Notes under the pieces: generated by a model
The model's input: the letters and a program-made list of their open reading frames with translations, nothing else
Database searches by the model: none
Told to the model about the DNA's origin: nothing
NCBI GenBank assembly: GCA_015680685.1
Contig: MNCI01024020.1
Location: forward strand, 601,089 to 665,088
Direction of reading: 5' to 3'
Length of the DNA: 64,000 nucleotides
DNA from: Gnetum montanum
Taxonomy: Eukaryota > Streptophyta > Gnetopsida > Gnetales > Gnetaceae
Position numbers and translations under genes: made by a program
Shown: positions 36,097 through 48,897 of the stretch, piece after piece
Layout of the letters: each line of letters opens with the position of its first letter
How positions within the stretch are numbered: the stretch's first letter is position 1

Positions 36097-36612
36097 CCAT
36101 TCTAGGCCCTCGGTTCTTTTTAAATTTTTGTTTTACACATTTTTTGTTTTACACATTCTTTCAACTTTTCTTATTTTTGTTTTACACCATCGTTCATGTT
36201 TTTACTATTTCTTTATTTGCTTGATTTACTTTTATTCTTCATTTAATAAGTGCTCATGATGGTGGCTTAAATTATATCATATTAATTGCTAATGTTTGGT
36301 TTTTACCTTTCAATTATGATGCTGATATTAAGGTATGGTTATTTTGGTAAAACAGGTAATGAGTCCATGTCGTCCACTCATCCATACAACTCTATGGTCT
36401 CCTTTGGCTTCAAACTGTATAGTCCCTCTTTTTCTAAGTAAACTTTTAATGAATTGGTGGCTGGGTATTTTTCAAACCAAGGAAAGAGTAAAAGGATGAA
36501 AAGGGTGTGACTTCAAGGGGATTCGATGCATTTATGCTGGCCATTCTCTTGGGTGCTTGGATGCTTTTTCTTGGGTTTTCCACCATTCTGACATTGTTCA
36601 AAAATCAAGAAG
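36097..36612 (+). other. 3' UTR of element F, left of element G
   Basis: Pyrimidine-rich start, then text similar to B downstream of pol. No gene seen. It continues at 49,816 after the G insertion. Confidence 0.7.
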
Positions 36613-36617
36613 CCGAG

Positions 36618-37530
36618 TGATGAGCGGCTAGGTACCCCTACGCCCAACCATATGAATCACGGGTGTTCACACACAACTCGTTCGAAATCCGTAGACTGTA
36701 AGCACTTAACATACACCAGACTCTAACCAGTGAAACATTGTGTTAGAACGGTCGTTGTTCTCCTAATCTCACTTGTGAGGTTCTGTTTACAATGGTTAAG
36801 TGAGACTAAAGCTAATGATTTTTATAATTTTTTATTTATCTTTTGGCAGCTAATTATCTTGGAAAGTAAGGCTATAATATTAATTAATCTAAGATTATCT
36901 TAATATAAATCTTTACTACTCCTAACATAAGTATCCGGTCCCATCTTCTGAGCAGGTTTTGAGCATCTCCTAATACTTTTGGGTTACCAGACGTTAGGCG
37001 TCACTGAGTCTACCAAGTGTTTGATTTATGTTCGAGATGGTTGTACTTATGGCCTTTATGAACTTATGAATGAGTGATAGCAATTGAAATAATGATGATA
37101 GAAACTTAAGTAATTATCAAAGCAATTAACGAAGCATAAACATATCAAACTACTGAATGCATAAAACAGCTAAGTCCAAATGCTTCAAGGAATGCTTGAA
37201 TAGTTTGTTTTTATTACCATCATGTCAATGGGCTCAGATACATCAATGCTTGAATAAAGAGCTGATCACTTTTCTTACACTTATTGCAGGCACCTGGAAA
37301 ATATTCTATCTACTGCGGGAAGAAACTACAAGAGCTTCGCTACAACTAACTGAAAGGTACCTAAATGAGGCGGAAGGCCCTCTTATTTATAGGCCGAGAT
37401 AGCCTTCGCGTAAACGAGGCCACGTCGACACATGGAAGGCTACGTCGATAGGCCTGCGTCGACACGGCCGCGTATACGCAGCCCCGTATATGTAGCCTAG
37501 TTGAGGCATCGACTTAATGACACTTCATCA
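36618..37530 (-). repeat. 3' LTR of element G
   Basis: 913 bp. On the minus strand it runs from TGATGAAGTGTC to the CATCA end at 36,618. TATA (tataaataa) at 37,383-37,391 on the minus strand. Upstream U3 (37,405-37,512) is GC-rich with palindromes such as GTCGAC and CGTATACG, unlike the AT-rich U3 of the other copies. Confidence 0.94.
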
Positions 37531-37543
37531 TACCCCCACGACT
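37531..37543 (-). promoter_or_regulatory. Polypurine tract of element G
   Basis: On the minus strand AGTCGTGGGGGTA precedes TGATGAAG, the first bases of the 3' LTR. It is identical in design to that of B. Confidence 0.82.
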
Positions 37544-37679
37544 AAGTAAAAAATTGTCCTTAAGTTACTTTACAATTTGGAAGGTAGGGATTCTTATTTA
37601 CAACACACATAACTTAAACACACACATGGTAGAATATGAATTTGACCAAGTGCCCGAGTTATAGAGGAGGAAAACTTAC

Positions 37680-40612
37680 AAAAATGGTGATGTTCAAAGA
37701 TAAAATTGAACACCTCGCTGGTCCTAGAGCCTCTACTGTGTAGGATGATGCATGAAATTGCTGAAGAAGATTACACCATCCTTGGGGGCGGTGGTTTGGA
37801 TGGACCTTCTCCAGCCTCTGGCCCATGCGTTGGTGGCAGCACGGATGACGGTTACCCTGCAGCAGTTGCAACTTTTGGAGGTAGCTGAAAAGCCTCCAAG
37901 AGAGCCCTCATCTTTTCTTCTTTACTTCTAGGGTTGTTCACAGTCCAAGTAGCTTCTCCAATGTGTGTTGGAACTGGAACTTCCCAAGGGCATGGAAGCA
38001 CCAGGAAGAGTTCTTTGAGTTTGACAAACCAGGTTGCGAATTGCTTTCATTCGATGTCGAATGCTCGGATTGATGTCCGCAGCAACTGGTAGTCATTCAT
38101 TCTATGGGCCAAGTCCTTTGGGACTATATGTTATCCTTCAAAGCTTGTGTGGAGAACCTCAAGTTCTGCATTTTCCATTTCTTGCTTTTGCTTTGTTGCC
38201 TTATGTGCTTGGAGCTCACCCTCATATAGGGAATATGAGGCAGCCACTTGCTTTTCTAATTCTGACCATGGTCTCTCGGCTATGAGTATAGCCATATTTG
38301 CATATCGAAGGTTGGCCAGCTCCATGTATTCTATCATCTCCTCAATCTGCAGCTCTTTTAGGCAAATTTTAGCTTTATTGTAGGCATTCAACGCATTGAA
38401 GATAGGTTGTCATACATCGCCTCCCTCTCAGAGCTGCTAGAGCACTTGGTTCATCTTAACTTTGGCAACTTGAATATGCTTCTCATTTACCTCCTTCTAC
38501 AATCCCACTTGGTCCCTGTAATGATTTTTAACTTTTTCAAATTTCAGGGCCTCATTCTTCCAAGTGACAATTTCAATTGCAAACTTCTATCGTAATGCCC
38601 GAACCTCCTCCATTGACAGATTTCAATTTTCAGTAGCCAATGTCCTTATGTCAGCGTTCACCCTGGCTAGTTCTTCTTACTATTGGTGGATAAAATTTTT
38701 CATATGTTCATTTTCTGCACCAACATTGCATAGGCGATGAACCTCCATGGTCAGTCGCACGTTCTCCTGGCGAACCTCCGCCAAGTCCTTATCTAAGTGA
38801 TATGCTTGAACATCTACCAAGGACTTGTCAAAGATCGCAGTCTCTTGCACATCCTTGATGACTTGAAGTTTTAGTTGAAGCTGTTGAAAAGCTTCATCCC
38901 TGGTGATTTCACAATCAAGGATGGCTAAAGTGGCAAGTTGAGCTCTTAATTGGGCTACCTCTATTGCCAAGCACTGATAAGCAGCTTGAGAAGGTTCAAG
39001 TTGCCCTTCCAAAATGATGCTCTTGCCCCTTGCTAAGAGAATCTCCGACTAGATTGCATTAATGTTGTTCAGAAGGTTGAAGACATCCGGAAGTGATTGC
39101 TCGGTTCCCACGAATTGGTCCAACAACTCTTGGTGTTGGGCTACATTAATCTTGCTACGCAAAGCTCCGATAGACACATGTACATCTTGTAGTCCATGAA
39201 TGTTCGGTACAGGTGCTGCCGATGCATTGAGAGCTGTAGCAATTGTGTCAGCAACCACTTCAGCCGTAACTTCCTATCCCTGGTGTTGCATCACCAGGAT
39301 CCTTGCCCCTTCACCATCTTCCAAGCATACCGAGAAGGTAGTAGCATTCCCTGAAATTTTAGGGAATAACTATTGGGTTGATATTGTTACCTCTCAGATG
39401 CTTAGGTTTGTTTTGGTTGGAACTTGTTCTTGGGCAGCAGAGAATATTGGCCTTGCCCTTTCAAGTAAGCTAATTGATTGAGCCACTTGCTCTAGGTGCC
39501 TCATGGCAGGGCGATAGACCAAAGGGTCTTCTCCTCCACCAATCCTATCGGATTGCTCTTACTAGCTTAAGAGCATTTCCCAGATCTTGCAGATGTATTC
39601 TATCATGGTTTACAAGCCTAGCTACATTGTTTGTGTAGGTGGTGGAGGTGGTTGCTACTTCTCCTTTGTCTGTGTGGCAGTAGGAGTTTTATCTTTCATC
39701 ATTTCTCACCAAGAGGAAATTGGGGCATGCTGGATTACATCATTGGAATATCGTGCTATATCTGCTCATTTGCACAAATTTTGGATTAGGCAGGGAAAGG
39801 GGAGAGCTTGTCTTCCACATTCATTCTTAGTGAATCTCTTTTCAATCTCTAAAAATATTAGTTGTGGAAGACTCATTAGGAATTTTCCACTCAAGGTGGC
39901 ACACACACGAGAGGAGAAGGCTATGATTTTACTGGGTCTTATCGTTTGGTTCAGGTGGTAAGATGTGACCTTTGAGTACACTCTCTCCACCATGGTTAGA
40001 GAGCTGAATTCCTTGCGCTCTACCCCATAGCACCATTTGGTCCATTCCGTCTTTACCTCTGGATCAGCCTGCTTTGGGATTTTCACCACATCTGCCTCGG
40101 TCTCGGGCAACCCTAGAGCCTACGCTATCATCTTCGAAGAGTAAGAGACATAAATGTCTTTGATTCTTACTCTAGATCCTGGTTGCCAATTCATCCAGAA
40201 GAGATAAGTTTCTCCTAAGTACCATTCACCACTAGTTGTGATGATTGGCCACATCGAAGAGTTCTATAGCTGGAGCCTCACTTCTTCTGGCACGTTCTCG
40301 AGGAATGGTCCAAAATTTAGCTCATGGAGGATGATCTGTTGCACCTCGTGTGGCGTGATAGCATCAAGGTAGGCTTGGTTCAGGGTGACCTCAAGCTGTG
40401 GTGCTATCCTAGGAGTCTCATCCACTTGTGATTGCTTGTTGGGAATCTCCTTTTCGGGAATCTGATGGAAAAATTCCACGTTAGGTCCTTCGCATCGAGG
40501 GCCAGTTGCATGAGAGCCCTCTGCATGCTTTGGCGACTGCACTCCTCATCCCCTTCTCATGCATGGACACTTGTCCCTTGGCTGTGATGGTCCTTCGCCC
40601 CTTGGGTGCCAT
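37680..40612 (-). pseudogene. ORFx of element G: plant-transposon-protein-like domain plus long coiled coil
   Basis: The start at 40,612 (minus) reads MAPKGRRTITAKGQVSMHEK. About 980 codons can be followed with stops and shifts to near 37,680. The N-terminal part (frames 40,542-40,264 and 40,110-39,766) contains TLNQAYLDAITPHEVQQI, SKIIAFSSRVCATLSGKFL and LPFPCLIQNLCK, the pattern of the 'putative plant transposon protein' family. A Gln/Pro-rich hinge follows, then long Glu/Lys/Leu/Ala-rich frames (39,258-39,049; 39,012-38,680; 38,391-38,131) predicted as coiled coil. It is downstream of pol in sense orientation, where Athila elements carry an env-like ORF, but no signal peptide or membrane helix is seen. 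A second copy is in element X. Role unknown. Confidence 0.62.
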
Positions 40613-42597
40613 TTGCAATCAAACATAACTGCCCGTTAGACTATACGTAAGTAGCTTAAGATGCTCCGTATACACCTTCTCAGTTTGACCAAGTTATGTT
40701 GTTAGCATAGGCACACCTTCAAGTCTTATAGAGTGTTAATTTATGGGTTAGAGCCAAAATTTCCATAATTAACCAACTAATTAGTTAATTAATTAATTAC
40801 ACATAGGCATCACCCCCCATGACTAAGAGCATACCTCCAGTTGCTTAAAAGGGCAAGGATCGGTTGATGCGAACTCACGATAAAATGTAGGTGTGTTGGG
40901 AAAGGTTAGGCAGAAAAAATGGCAAAAAATTCCCTCAATTTGGATCCCAATTGATGAAAATGTCAAAGCGCAACAGGTGTATATATAAGGGTTAGGCGCT
41001 GTGTTGACAGGGCCGCGTATACGGGGCCCTGTATACGCAAGTGTGCTTACCTGTTGACCAACTCAGAAAAAGCCCGAAATGAAGAATTTGAAAAACCAAA
41101 TTGGGGCGGTTGAAGCGCATGAGAGGCCTGGTCATGGTTGAGGACATGAGGAAGGTAATTTGGGCTTGAAAAAGAGACAAAAATAGGAGAATGAGACTCA
41201 AAAGAGCTTCGTGGAGAAAAAATTGAGCGATGGGAGCCTGAAAATAATCAACTATGAAATCCACCAGATGGGAGACTTAACAAGCGGGACCAAGAATATG
41301 TAGGTGGGTCCTCCCTCCCCATAGAAGGCAATAGCCTTCATAGCCCCTACATACCCTCAACATCGGGGTTCATGGGCCCCAGGGCCAAGGAATGGTGTGA
41401 GCCAGTTAAGATGCCTAGCCAAGAGATCCTACCAAGGCATGAGAAGCCTACGAAAATCACAACGAAGTGACAAAACATAAAATTGCTAGTGAGGTGAGTA
41501 TGGAGAGAAATAGGAACAAGAGAGACGAGATAATGGGGATTTCGATTGTCAATCACATGAAACCCTGGGTGCATTTGTGGTGAAGTGACCTGGTCAAACG
41601 ATCCTTGAATTCAGACCCAAAACCATCCACATTCAATAACATCGCAGCAATAGACGAAGTCCCAGCCATCCCTCAAGGAAGCAAGAACGACCCCATAGAG
41701 AACCACCACTCCAATAACATGAGAGGAAGGAAGTAAAATGGGATGAAGGTAGAGGGGACCAAGGAAGTCCCATAACTAGTGCTTGTGGCCCGTGAGAGGC
41801 GGTCTAAGGGGTGTGCTTTGAATTCCCACCGAGTGATTTTTTTTCTTGTTAGGGGGAACCACACCATGCAAAGACCCATGCATGTTCACATGCATTCAAC
41901 GAAGGGGTGTGCTTTGAATCCTCATGTTGATTTTTTTTACTTTGTCTTCTCCTTTTTTTTCATGTTGATTTTTTTTCTTCTTCCTCTTTTTTTCTGAATT
42001 TTTTAGTGAGGACCACACCATGCAAGGTCAAACTACCCAGAAGCTTCCTTGGAGAGAAGGACATGGTGTGGTAGAAAACTTGTAAGGGCATACCAGCAAC
42101 CTAGGGAATAGAACAGAATGAAAAATATTGCATTCCCCTTGAAGTCACACCTGATTCAACCAATGGGTCATCCTCGAGTCTGGAAACTACACAAGCCACA
42201 CATTAATTATAATGTTTTGAAGTGAAGGGGTTGCATGTTCTTGACAGAAGGAAAATCATGGAATGGTGAATGGATGAATGATGTGGACTCACTATCGAGT
42301 TTATGAGATGAAAAAAAACGTAAAGTCCAAGGACAACCATGCAAGGGCAGGAGCCTAAAAATGAGGTAGACTATTACATTACCCATTGCAACGAAAACCA
42401 TTTGCGCCAGACATCTAAAGACAATACGATGACGTATTAGCAATTACGTGAAAAATGAAACATACATAAAGAAATGAAAAATAATTAAAGAAAAGGAAAA
42501 AATGTACAAAGAATTTGTAAACATATGAATGATGGTGAAAAATAAAAAGGTGTAAAATAGAAAACATTAAAAATAGTAAGGGGTGTCGTGAAATGGA
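40613..42597 (-). other. Non-coding region between pol and ORFx of element G
   Basis: It includes the repeat unit with 'ggtgtgctttgaat' and 'accacaccatgcaa' in two copies (41,810-42,030) that matches the 3' UTRs of B and F, T-rich tracts at 41,930-42,005, and a G-rich box on the minus strand at 40,805-40,825 (cttagtcatgggggg) resembling a polypurine tract. F has the equivalent box at about 50,597-50,613. No gene seen. Confidence 0.65.
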
Positions 42598-43990
42598 TTA
42601 GCAGGGATGACGGTCCCTCCCACGACTGGGTGGAAAGGAGGAGACACGAAAAATGGAGTGTGGCTGACCAGGTGATGACAAGGTAGTGGCACTGGTTGAG
42701 TGGAGTTCATGGAAAGGTTTCAGTTGTTAGTGGTTGACTAACTATGTTCTGGTGGGATCCTTAGGTTTGTGGATGAGTAAGGCCCTAGATGGGAAGGTGT
42801 TAGAGACAATATAAGGTCCCTCCCATAGTGTTTGAAACTTGGTCAGTTGGGATACGTGTGAGGGGTTTTAATATAACACCTTGTTTCCACATCTAAATGT
42901 GAACTTTTGAATCCTAAGATCATGTCATTTCTTGTTATAGGCCTTGTGGATTTCATTTGAAGACAGTGCCACTAATCGATTCTCATCTAGCACACTTAAA
43001 TTGATTAGTCGTTCACGTTCTGCTAGCGGTAGGTCAAGGCCTAAGTCACTGGTGGTGGATAGTGTGTAGAGTTCAGCCTGAATTAAAAGTGTTGGTAACT
43101 TTCCATACACTAACTCATAGGGAGAGTACCCTATAGGAAGTTTCTAGGTGGAGCGATAGGCCCATAGGGCATCATTGAGTTTGGTACTCCAATCCCTCAT
43201 GTATTTGCTGATGGTTCAGGTAAGGATCTTGGTGATCTCTCTATTGGTGTCTTCGGCTTCCCTGTTGGCTTAGGGGTGATAAGGTATTGTAAGTTTATGT
43301 GTTACCCCTAAGTGTTGCATGAGTTTCCAAAAATTGACACCCGTGAAATGAGTCCCATTATCAGAAATGAGTGCACGTGACATTCCAAACCTGTTAATAA
43401 TTTGTTGCTAGATAAATCATGCGATGGTATTGGAAGAACAGTTGACGATGACTGCCACTTCTACCCACTTTGTATAGTAGTTCACAGCTACGATGATGTA
43501 TGCATTTTCATTTGAAAAGGGGGTGATGGGCCCCATGAAGTCGATACCCTAGATGTCAAGGGGCTCCAATAACTGGATCCACTGTTGAGGTCCCTCAAAC
43601 TATGTCGACATCCCACCATCTTTTTGGCATCATTCGCAGGAGCAAGCGAACCATTATGCATCCCTAAAAATTATAGGCCAGTAATACCCTACAAGCAGGA
43701 TCTTAATGGTCATGCAATGTCCAACATAGTGGCCCCCACAAGGGCCCTCGTGAGCATCTTGGAGGACAAGCAGTGTATCGTCATTAGGGACACACCATCA
43801 AACCAGGCCATCTGCACACACCTTGTAAAGGTGGTTGTTGATTTCCATGAAACACTTGGCCTTATGGAGAAACTACTATTTTTGTCGATGGTTCCACTCT
43901 TTTGGAAGCTCTTGGGTTGTGAAGTAGGTGAGGATGCAGTTGAACCAAGGGGATTCTTTGGGTACTTGAAGATCGACTGCACCTATGAAG
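42598..43990 (-). pseudogene. Integrase and pol tail of element G
   Basis: The zinc-binding region starts near 43,860. Stops and shifts separate the catalytic blocks; the frame 43,110-42,925 has MYGKLPTLLIQAELYTLST and DENRLVALSSNEIHKAYN, the conserved segment after the catalytic core. The polyprotein ends SRGRDRHPC-stop at 42,600-42,598, like B and F. Integrase would join the cDNA to host DNA. Broken. Confidence 0.78.
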
Positions 43991-44490
43991 AGGAGTTCAT
44001 CTAGAAATTGGTTGAAGAGGGGCTCCTCCTCTTCTATGTCATCCCATTGTAATCGAGACAAGTGGTTAGCAACCACATTCTTAGTCCCCTTTTGATCTAC
44101 CATGGTAAGATCAAACTCTTGAAGAATCACTAGCCATTGAATTATGCGTGGTCTCACCGTTGGTTTGTTCATTAGGAACCAGATAGCATTGTGGTCCGTG
44201 TGCACAAACACCTCGTATCCAAGCACATAGTACCATAATTTGTCTAAGGTAAACACCATTGCCATCAACTCCTTTTCGGTGGTGATGTAGTTTAGCTGAG
44301 CACCCACAATGCTGCGACTTGCACAGTGGTTATAATATGGCCATTTTTTATCATCACACTGTGTAAGCACGACTCCCAAGGCATAGTTGGATGCATCCAT
44401 CATAATGTGAAAGGGTATAGACCAATCAGGTGCCCATAGAACTGGAGTTTCTACAAGTTTCTGTTTCAGTGCTTGGAATGCAAACTTGCA
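43876..44490 (-). pseudogene. RNase H of element G (longest intact pol domain)
   Basis: The frame 44,403-43,876 is open for 175 codons: DASNYALGVVLTQCDDKKW, EKELMAMVFTLDKLWYY, VHTDHNAIWFLMNKP and NVVANHLSRLQWDD. These are the full Ty3/gypsy RNase H-like blocks with the acidic residues in place. It passes straight into the integrase N-terminus (FTTQELPKEWNHRQK). As part of a broken pol it is not a functional gene. Confidence 0.85.
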
Positions 44491-45500
44491 TTCCTTAGTT
44501 CAGATGAATGAAGCATCCTTCTTTGTAAGTTCTACCAACGGTTTGGTGATCTTTGAGAAGTTTTCAATGAAACGCCAGTAGTAACTAGTGTGTCCAAGGA
44601 ATGACCAAACATCTTTTATGGTACTTGGTTGGTGGGTGACTCCTTGGATGACCCTGATATTTTTAGGGTCAATGCTGATCCCTGTTTGTGAGATGCGATG
44701 CCCAGCATGATGCCCTCTTGGACCATCGAATGGCTCTTTTTCCAACTGAGCCACAGATTGATGTCTACACACCTTTTCAGAACCTGCTCTAGATAGTATA
44801 AGGCTTGCTCGAATGTGGCCCCATAGGTGGAGAAGTCATCCATGACGACTTCTACCCCATTGTTGATTTGTTACTGTAAGATGCTTAGGACAAGGTGTTA
44901 AAACGTAGCAGACGCATTGCACAGGCCAAAGGGCATCTTCTTGTATGCAAAATTCCCTCATGGACTTGTGAACATTATTTTGCCCTGGTCCTCTGGTGCT
45001 ATTTGGATTTGGTTATAACCACTATAACCATCCAAAAAGCTATAGTAACGGTGCCCTACGATGGTGTCCAACACTTGGTCCACAAATGGGAGCGAGAAGT
45101 GGTCCTTGAAGGTCACCATGTTGAGCAACTAAAAATCAATACAGACCCTCCACTTGCCATATTTCTTGGGTACAATAATGAGTGGGCCAACCCATTCGCT
45201 ATTAGTAATAGAATAGATGAATCCCACCTTTAGCAATTGTTCGATTTCATCTTTTACGACCTGCTTCAGTTTGGGATTCAATTATCTTTGTGGCTATTGT
45301 CGTAGCTTCATGGAAGGGTCAATATAGATCTGATGCTGGCAAACCCTAGGATCAACTCCAGTCAACTCAAGATCTGACCATGTGAATGTAGTAACCCATT
45401 TTTTTACCACCTTCAGCAATCTCTTTTTTTGTTCAGGAGCAAGGGTGGCATTGATAATTACTGGCTTTCCATTTTGCAAAAATGCATATTCCAAGTAATC
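44491..45500 (-). pseudogene. Reverse transcriptase of element G
   Basis: It starts with the pre-RT block MEYAFLQNGKPVIINATLA (45,494). WRVCIDF, stop, LLNMVTFKDHFSLPFVDQV is near 45,150-45,070, GYSGYNQIQIAPEDQGK near 45,020, MPFGLCNASATF near 44,930, and the catalytic VVMDDFSTYG near 44,843 (FMDDF changed to VMDDF). A frameshift near 44,720 precedes the VLGH-equivalent block and FLGHTSYYWRFIENFSK (44,600-44,550). Confidence 0.84.
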
Positions 45501-45809
45501 CAGTAAAGACTTTAGCTCTAGGGGCTCTTGTTTAAATCTCTTAGGGATTTGTAGCTCCCCCTAGTTATCATGGTCATCAACAGTGGATACCTGCTGATGA
45601 ACCTCATCCATTTTGTCCATTCTTTCAACGTAGGCTTGCACCAGCCCCTTAGCCAGTTCCATGCACAATGCGTTGCTAGTAGGATCAGCTGTCAGCCACT
45701 GGGTGCCCTCTTAGTTAGTGGTTGCTACGTACAGGCACTGTTGAATAGGTGATTCCTTGATACACTAACTACATGCTTGAATCGATATCCACTTAGCGGA
45801 CGATAACTA

Positions 45810-46330
45810 CTGCACATAGTTGCACCCTGAGTCACTGTATGCGATGCATGGAACACGCTTCTTCTTGATCTTCCCGAAAGGGTTTTCCTTTGAAATTTCT
45901 AGGGACAGATCTCAGAGTCCTAGTCGTGCATCCACCGTGCTTAGTCAGGCTCTTCCCATGATGATTGGGAAGTTTCCCTTGCAGTTCTCTACATGGATGA
46001 CTAGGAAATCAGCAAGATAGGACCACCCAAAAACGGTGGTCACAATGTCCTCCAACAATCCCAAGGGAATGGTGATGGACTAGTCTACTAACTAGAGTTG
46101 TATGTTGCTCTTCTTTAGCAGGGGCAAGTTCTAGTTCTTGTACATGTCATGAGAGATCAAATTGACCCCTGACCCTGAGTCCAGAAGAGCTTTGCATGGC
46201 TTGTTTCCTAACACCTGAATATAGATGAGGGGGCTTCTTGGATCAGTTAGTTTTTGAGGAAGATGACCTACTTTGATCCAGTAGATCACGGCATGTGTGA
46301 GCATGACCGTCTAGATGTTGGAGTACAGTT
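45810..46330 (-). pseudogene. Aspartic protease of element G (catalytic motif intact)
   Basis: On the minus strand CKALLDSGSGVNLISHDMY near 46,195-46,145 keeps the catalytic DSG. GWSYLADFLVIHVENCKG and MGRA-stop-LSTVDARLG follow. One TAG replaces Trp. A spacer with conserved text (about 45,500-45,800) leads to reverse transcriptase. Confidence 0.8.
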
Positions 46331-46399
46331 GGCTTGAGGGCTGCTTGGGTTGTATGATGGTGGAGGCACTGGCCACAGGCCTATGTGAGGGTGTGTTCA

Positions 46400-48738
46400 A
46401 GTTATTGGATTGGAAAAAAGGACATTTTCATAGCTTGGATTCCAGTCCACTTGACTGAGGTGCCAATTGTAAGTTAACAACCCTCATAGTGTTTCGTTGC
46501 TGTGGCTATGGCGGTATTTCTCCCTGCATCAATGGAGCAGGTGGTAGTTGAGTGGGATGCTGTGGAGGAGTCGTAGGAGAAGGTGATGGAGGATAGAAGA
46601 GATGTGGATTTTCCCCCTGAGGTAATGGATATGGAGGTTAAAAATATTCAGGGGGTGGTAATAACTTGGAAAGGTCGCATGACTGGAAGAGTCTCTTGGA
46701 GAGACTAGTTGTTGAACATAGTACCCATAAAGATTTGGCTGTTTATAAGGGTACTACTACCTTGGAGGTGAAATCTCCTACACTTGTGGTTGCTTCCATT
46801 GTTGGAAGTATTCGTACAATTGCGATGGTACTTCACTTGGATAATATCCTTGCTGCTATTGGTGGAACTGCCTGGAATTGCCTTGTGGATAAGGCAACCT
46901 TTGGGGTGTTTGTTGTTGTGCCAAATGAGGATTCAAGGCGTACACCCTAAACTCTTGAATATGTGACACCACAGGACAACATCCCTTAGGATGTTCGTGT
47001 TGGCATATGCCACATTCATCATCCTCCTTGGTGTCAGAGTCTCCAACCTGCTCTACTACAGTAACTTTGCCCTTACCCTTGTGTTGGGCACGCTCAACTT
47101 CCTTCTTCCTGTGCTGATTGTAGTCATTACTTTGTTCTCTAGACTCCTAGGCAATTTTCAACATGTTTTGGACTCTTTCATCCAAAGAGTCCCACATCTT
47201 ATCCACCTTTGCCGATATTTCAGATGCGAACTTTTGTAGTGGCAAGGTTTTCTAGTTCACCGCTGCTTCCAATGGTGATTCCTCCTCCTAATCACAAAAT
47301 CAGACTTCCCTTTTTCTGAGGGTAGGATTCCGATTGAATTTTCTGCAATCTCCTTTTTTCTAAGTTCCCCTTCCTCCTTGGCTACCTGTTCAATGAGGTG
47401 CTGCAATTGATGGGCTCTTATCTCTAACAATCGTCCCTAGGCGTACATGCCAAGGGTCTTTTGTGTTTTAAATCAGAGCCCATCAATGATGTGGCGAAGT
47501 TGTGCTCATTGAGAATAACCATGATCAGGGCACCAATGCAATAATGAGTAGTGCCTGCTCATGGAGGCATCCAAGGGTTCATGATTCCCTTATTTCCAAC
47601 CTTGGATCTGTCATCTCAGATTTACCACTGTAGAGTATGTTTGATACTTGTCATTCAAAATTTCAAGCATTGTACTCCATCTTCTGATTGATTCTAGCTC
47701 CAAGGATTGGTACCAACTTTTAGCTTCTTTGATGAGTGTACGAGGGAATAGCTTCAGCCTTTGCCAAGATTTTGTCAATGTTCTACAGAGTGTAAGCATC
47801 ATGGAACGCCTGCAGATGGGTCTACGGATCACAGATGTATCCCCCTTCAAATCTGGGGATGTTGTTCATATTAATGCGTTTGATCTGGCTATCCTTCACT
47901 ACTAGGGATTTGGACTGCCTCAGCAATCTAGAGCATGCTCCAAGTAGCCAAAAATGGCTCATTTGAATCATAGTCTTGCTAAGGACCATGATGTTTGTGA
48001 TGATTCTGGCTACCCCTCCTTTCATGCCGGTGAGCATCACACGATTGGTCACGTGTTTCCTTGCATTATCCCTTTCGAACTTTCTTACCATCATCCTTTC
48101 GCCCTTTTCTACCTTGATTACATTCAGAACCTGAACTGGATGAAGGTGTAGGGGAGCAAGAGGATGGAGAAGTAGGAGAGGTATCACCACCGCTCTGGTG
48201 TCAATCTCCCCTTCTACCCTGATGACAGCTCCGATCATCCTGCCCATCCTTGAGGATTGTGGTCACTTAGAGGTTCGTGCTAAATGATGGACTGAAGGAC
48301 CTACTACCCCAGGGGAAGTTCAGTTGAATGGGTGTCATGAAAGATGGGATCCCCATCGTCCTGTAGCCCTTGCAAGAATAAGGGGTTACTAAATTGTTTC
48401 CCCTTCAAGTGTTCATATCTTTCCACCTGCTACTGATCTCGTGTGCATTGAGCCTTTGTGGGATGATAGTCCCGGTAGTCATGGTCCTCCATGACATACT
48501 CTGCTCCATGGTCTTGGATGCATAATCTGCCCAAATTGTGATATAGCATCATAGAAGCTGATCGGTCGAGCACTAGTACGATGCTACCCTCCATGACCCA
48601 CCATCGTAGATGTTCATCCTGATGCAAGACAAAAGTAAAGTTAGGGACATAATCATTGGGATGCCTATACACCACCCAACATTCTTGTGGCACTGGTGGG
48701 GTGGATATCTCCCTCCTGTGAGAAGACATATTGGACAT
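46400..48738 (-). pseudogene. gag of element G (broken)
   Basis: The start ATG at 48,738 gives an open 102-codon N-terminus: MSNMSSHRREISTPPVPQ, then WVVYRHPNDYVPNFTFVLHQ. An Arg/Ser/His-rich part follows (48,247-47,960), then RINMNNIPRFEGGYICDP (about 47,870-47,822) and the gag core LFPRTLIKEAKSWYQSLE (47,750-47,690). The Lys/Glu-rich helix, knuckle CGICQHEHPKGCCP (about 47,015-46,975) and Pro-rich linker complete it. Several stops. It is the best copy for judging the gag N-terminus of this lineage. Confidence 0.83.
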
Positions 48739-48877
48739 TATATGGTCCAGTTAACCGATGTACCTTACTATTTACTTTTTAATCCACCTAGTGTGCATAA
48801 ATGTTTATATCCTGGGTCCATCCCAATGACTTGAATGATAATTTCACTAAGATTAGATGATGCACGTAAGACTAATA

Positions 48878-48897
48878 GTCCTCAGCAACGACACTAA
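48878..48897 (-). promoter_or_regulatory. Primer-binding site of element G (tRNA-Asp type)
   Basis: On the minus strand TTAGTGTCGTTGCTGAGGAC follows the 5' LTR. It is a variant of the tRNA-Asp site with several transitions. Confidence 0.8.

Noticed and set aside
39587-39961. 124-codon plus frame over ORFx of element G
   Set aside because: The minus strand carries the frame conserved with element X; the plus frame has no counterpart there.
37680-40612. Envelope protein, because of the position after pol
   Set aside because: No signal peptide, transmembrane segment or glycosylated ectodomain pattern; coiled-coil and plant-transposon-protein features instead.
43585-44004. 139-codon plus frame
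   Set aside because: Antisense to the RNase H/integrase of element G; the sense strand has the recognisable domain.
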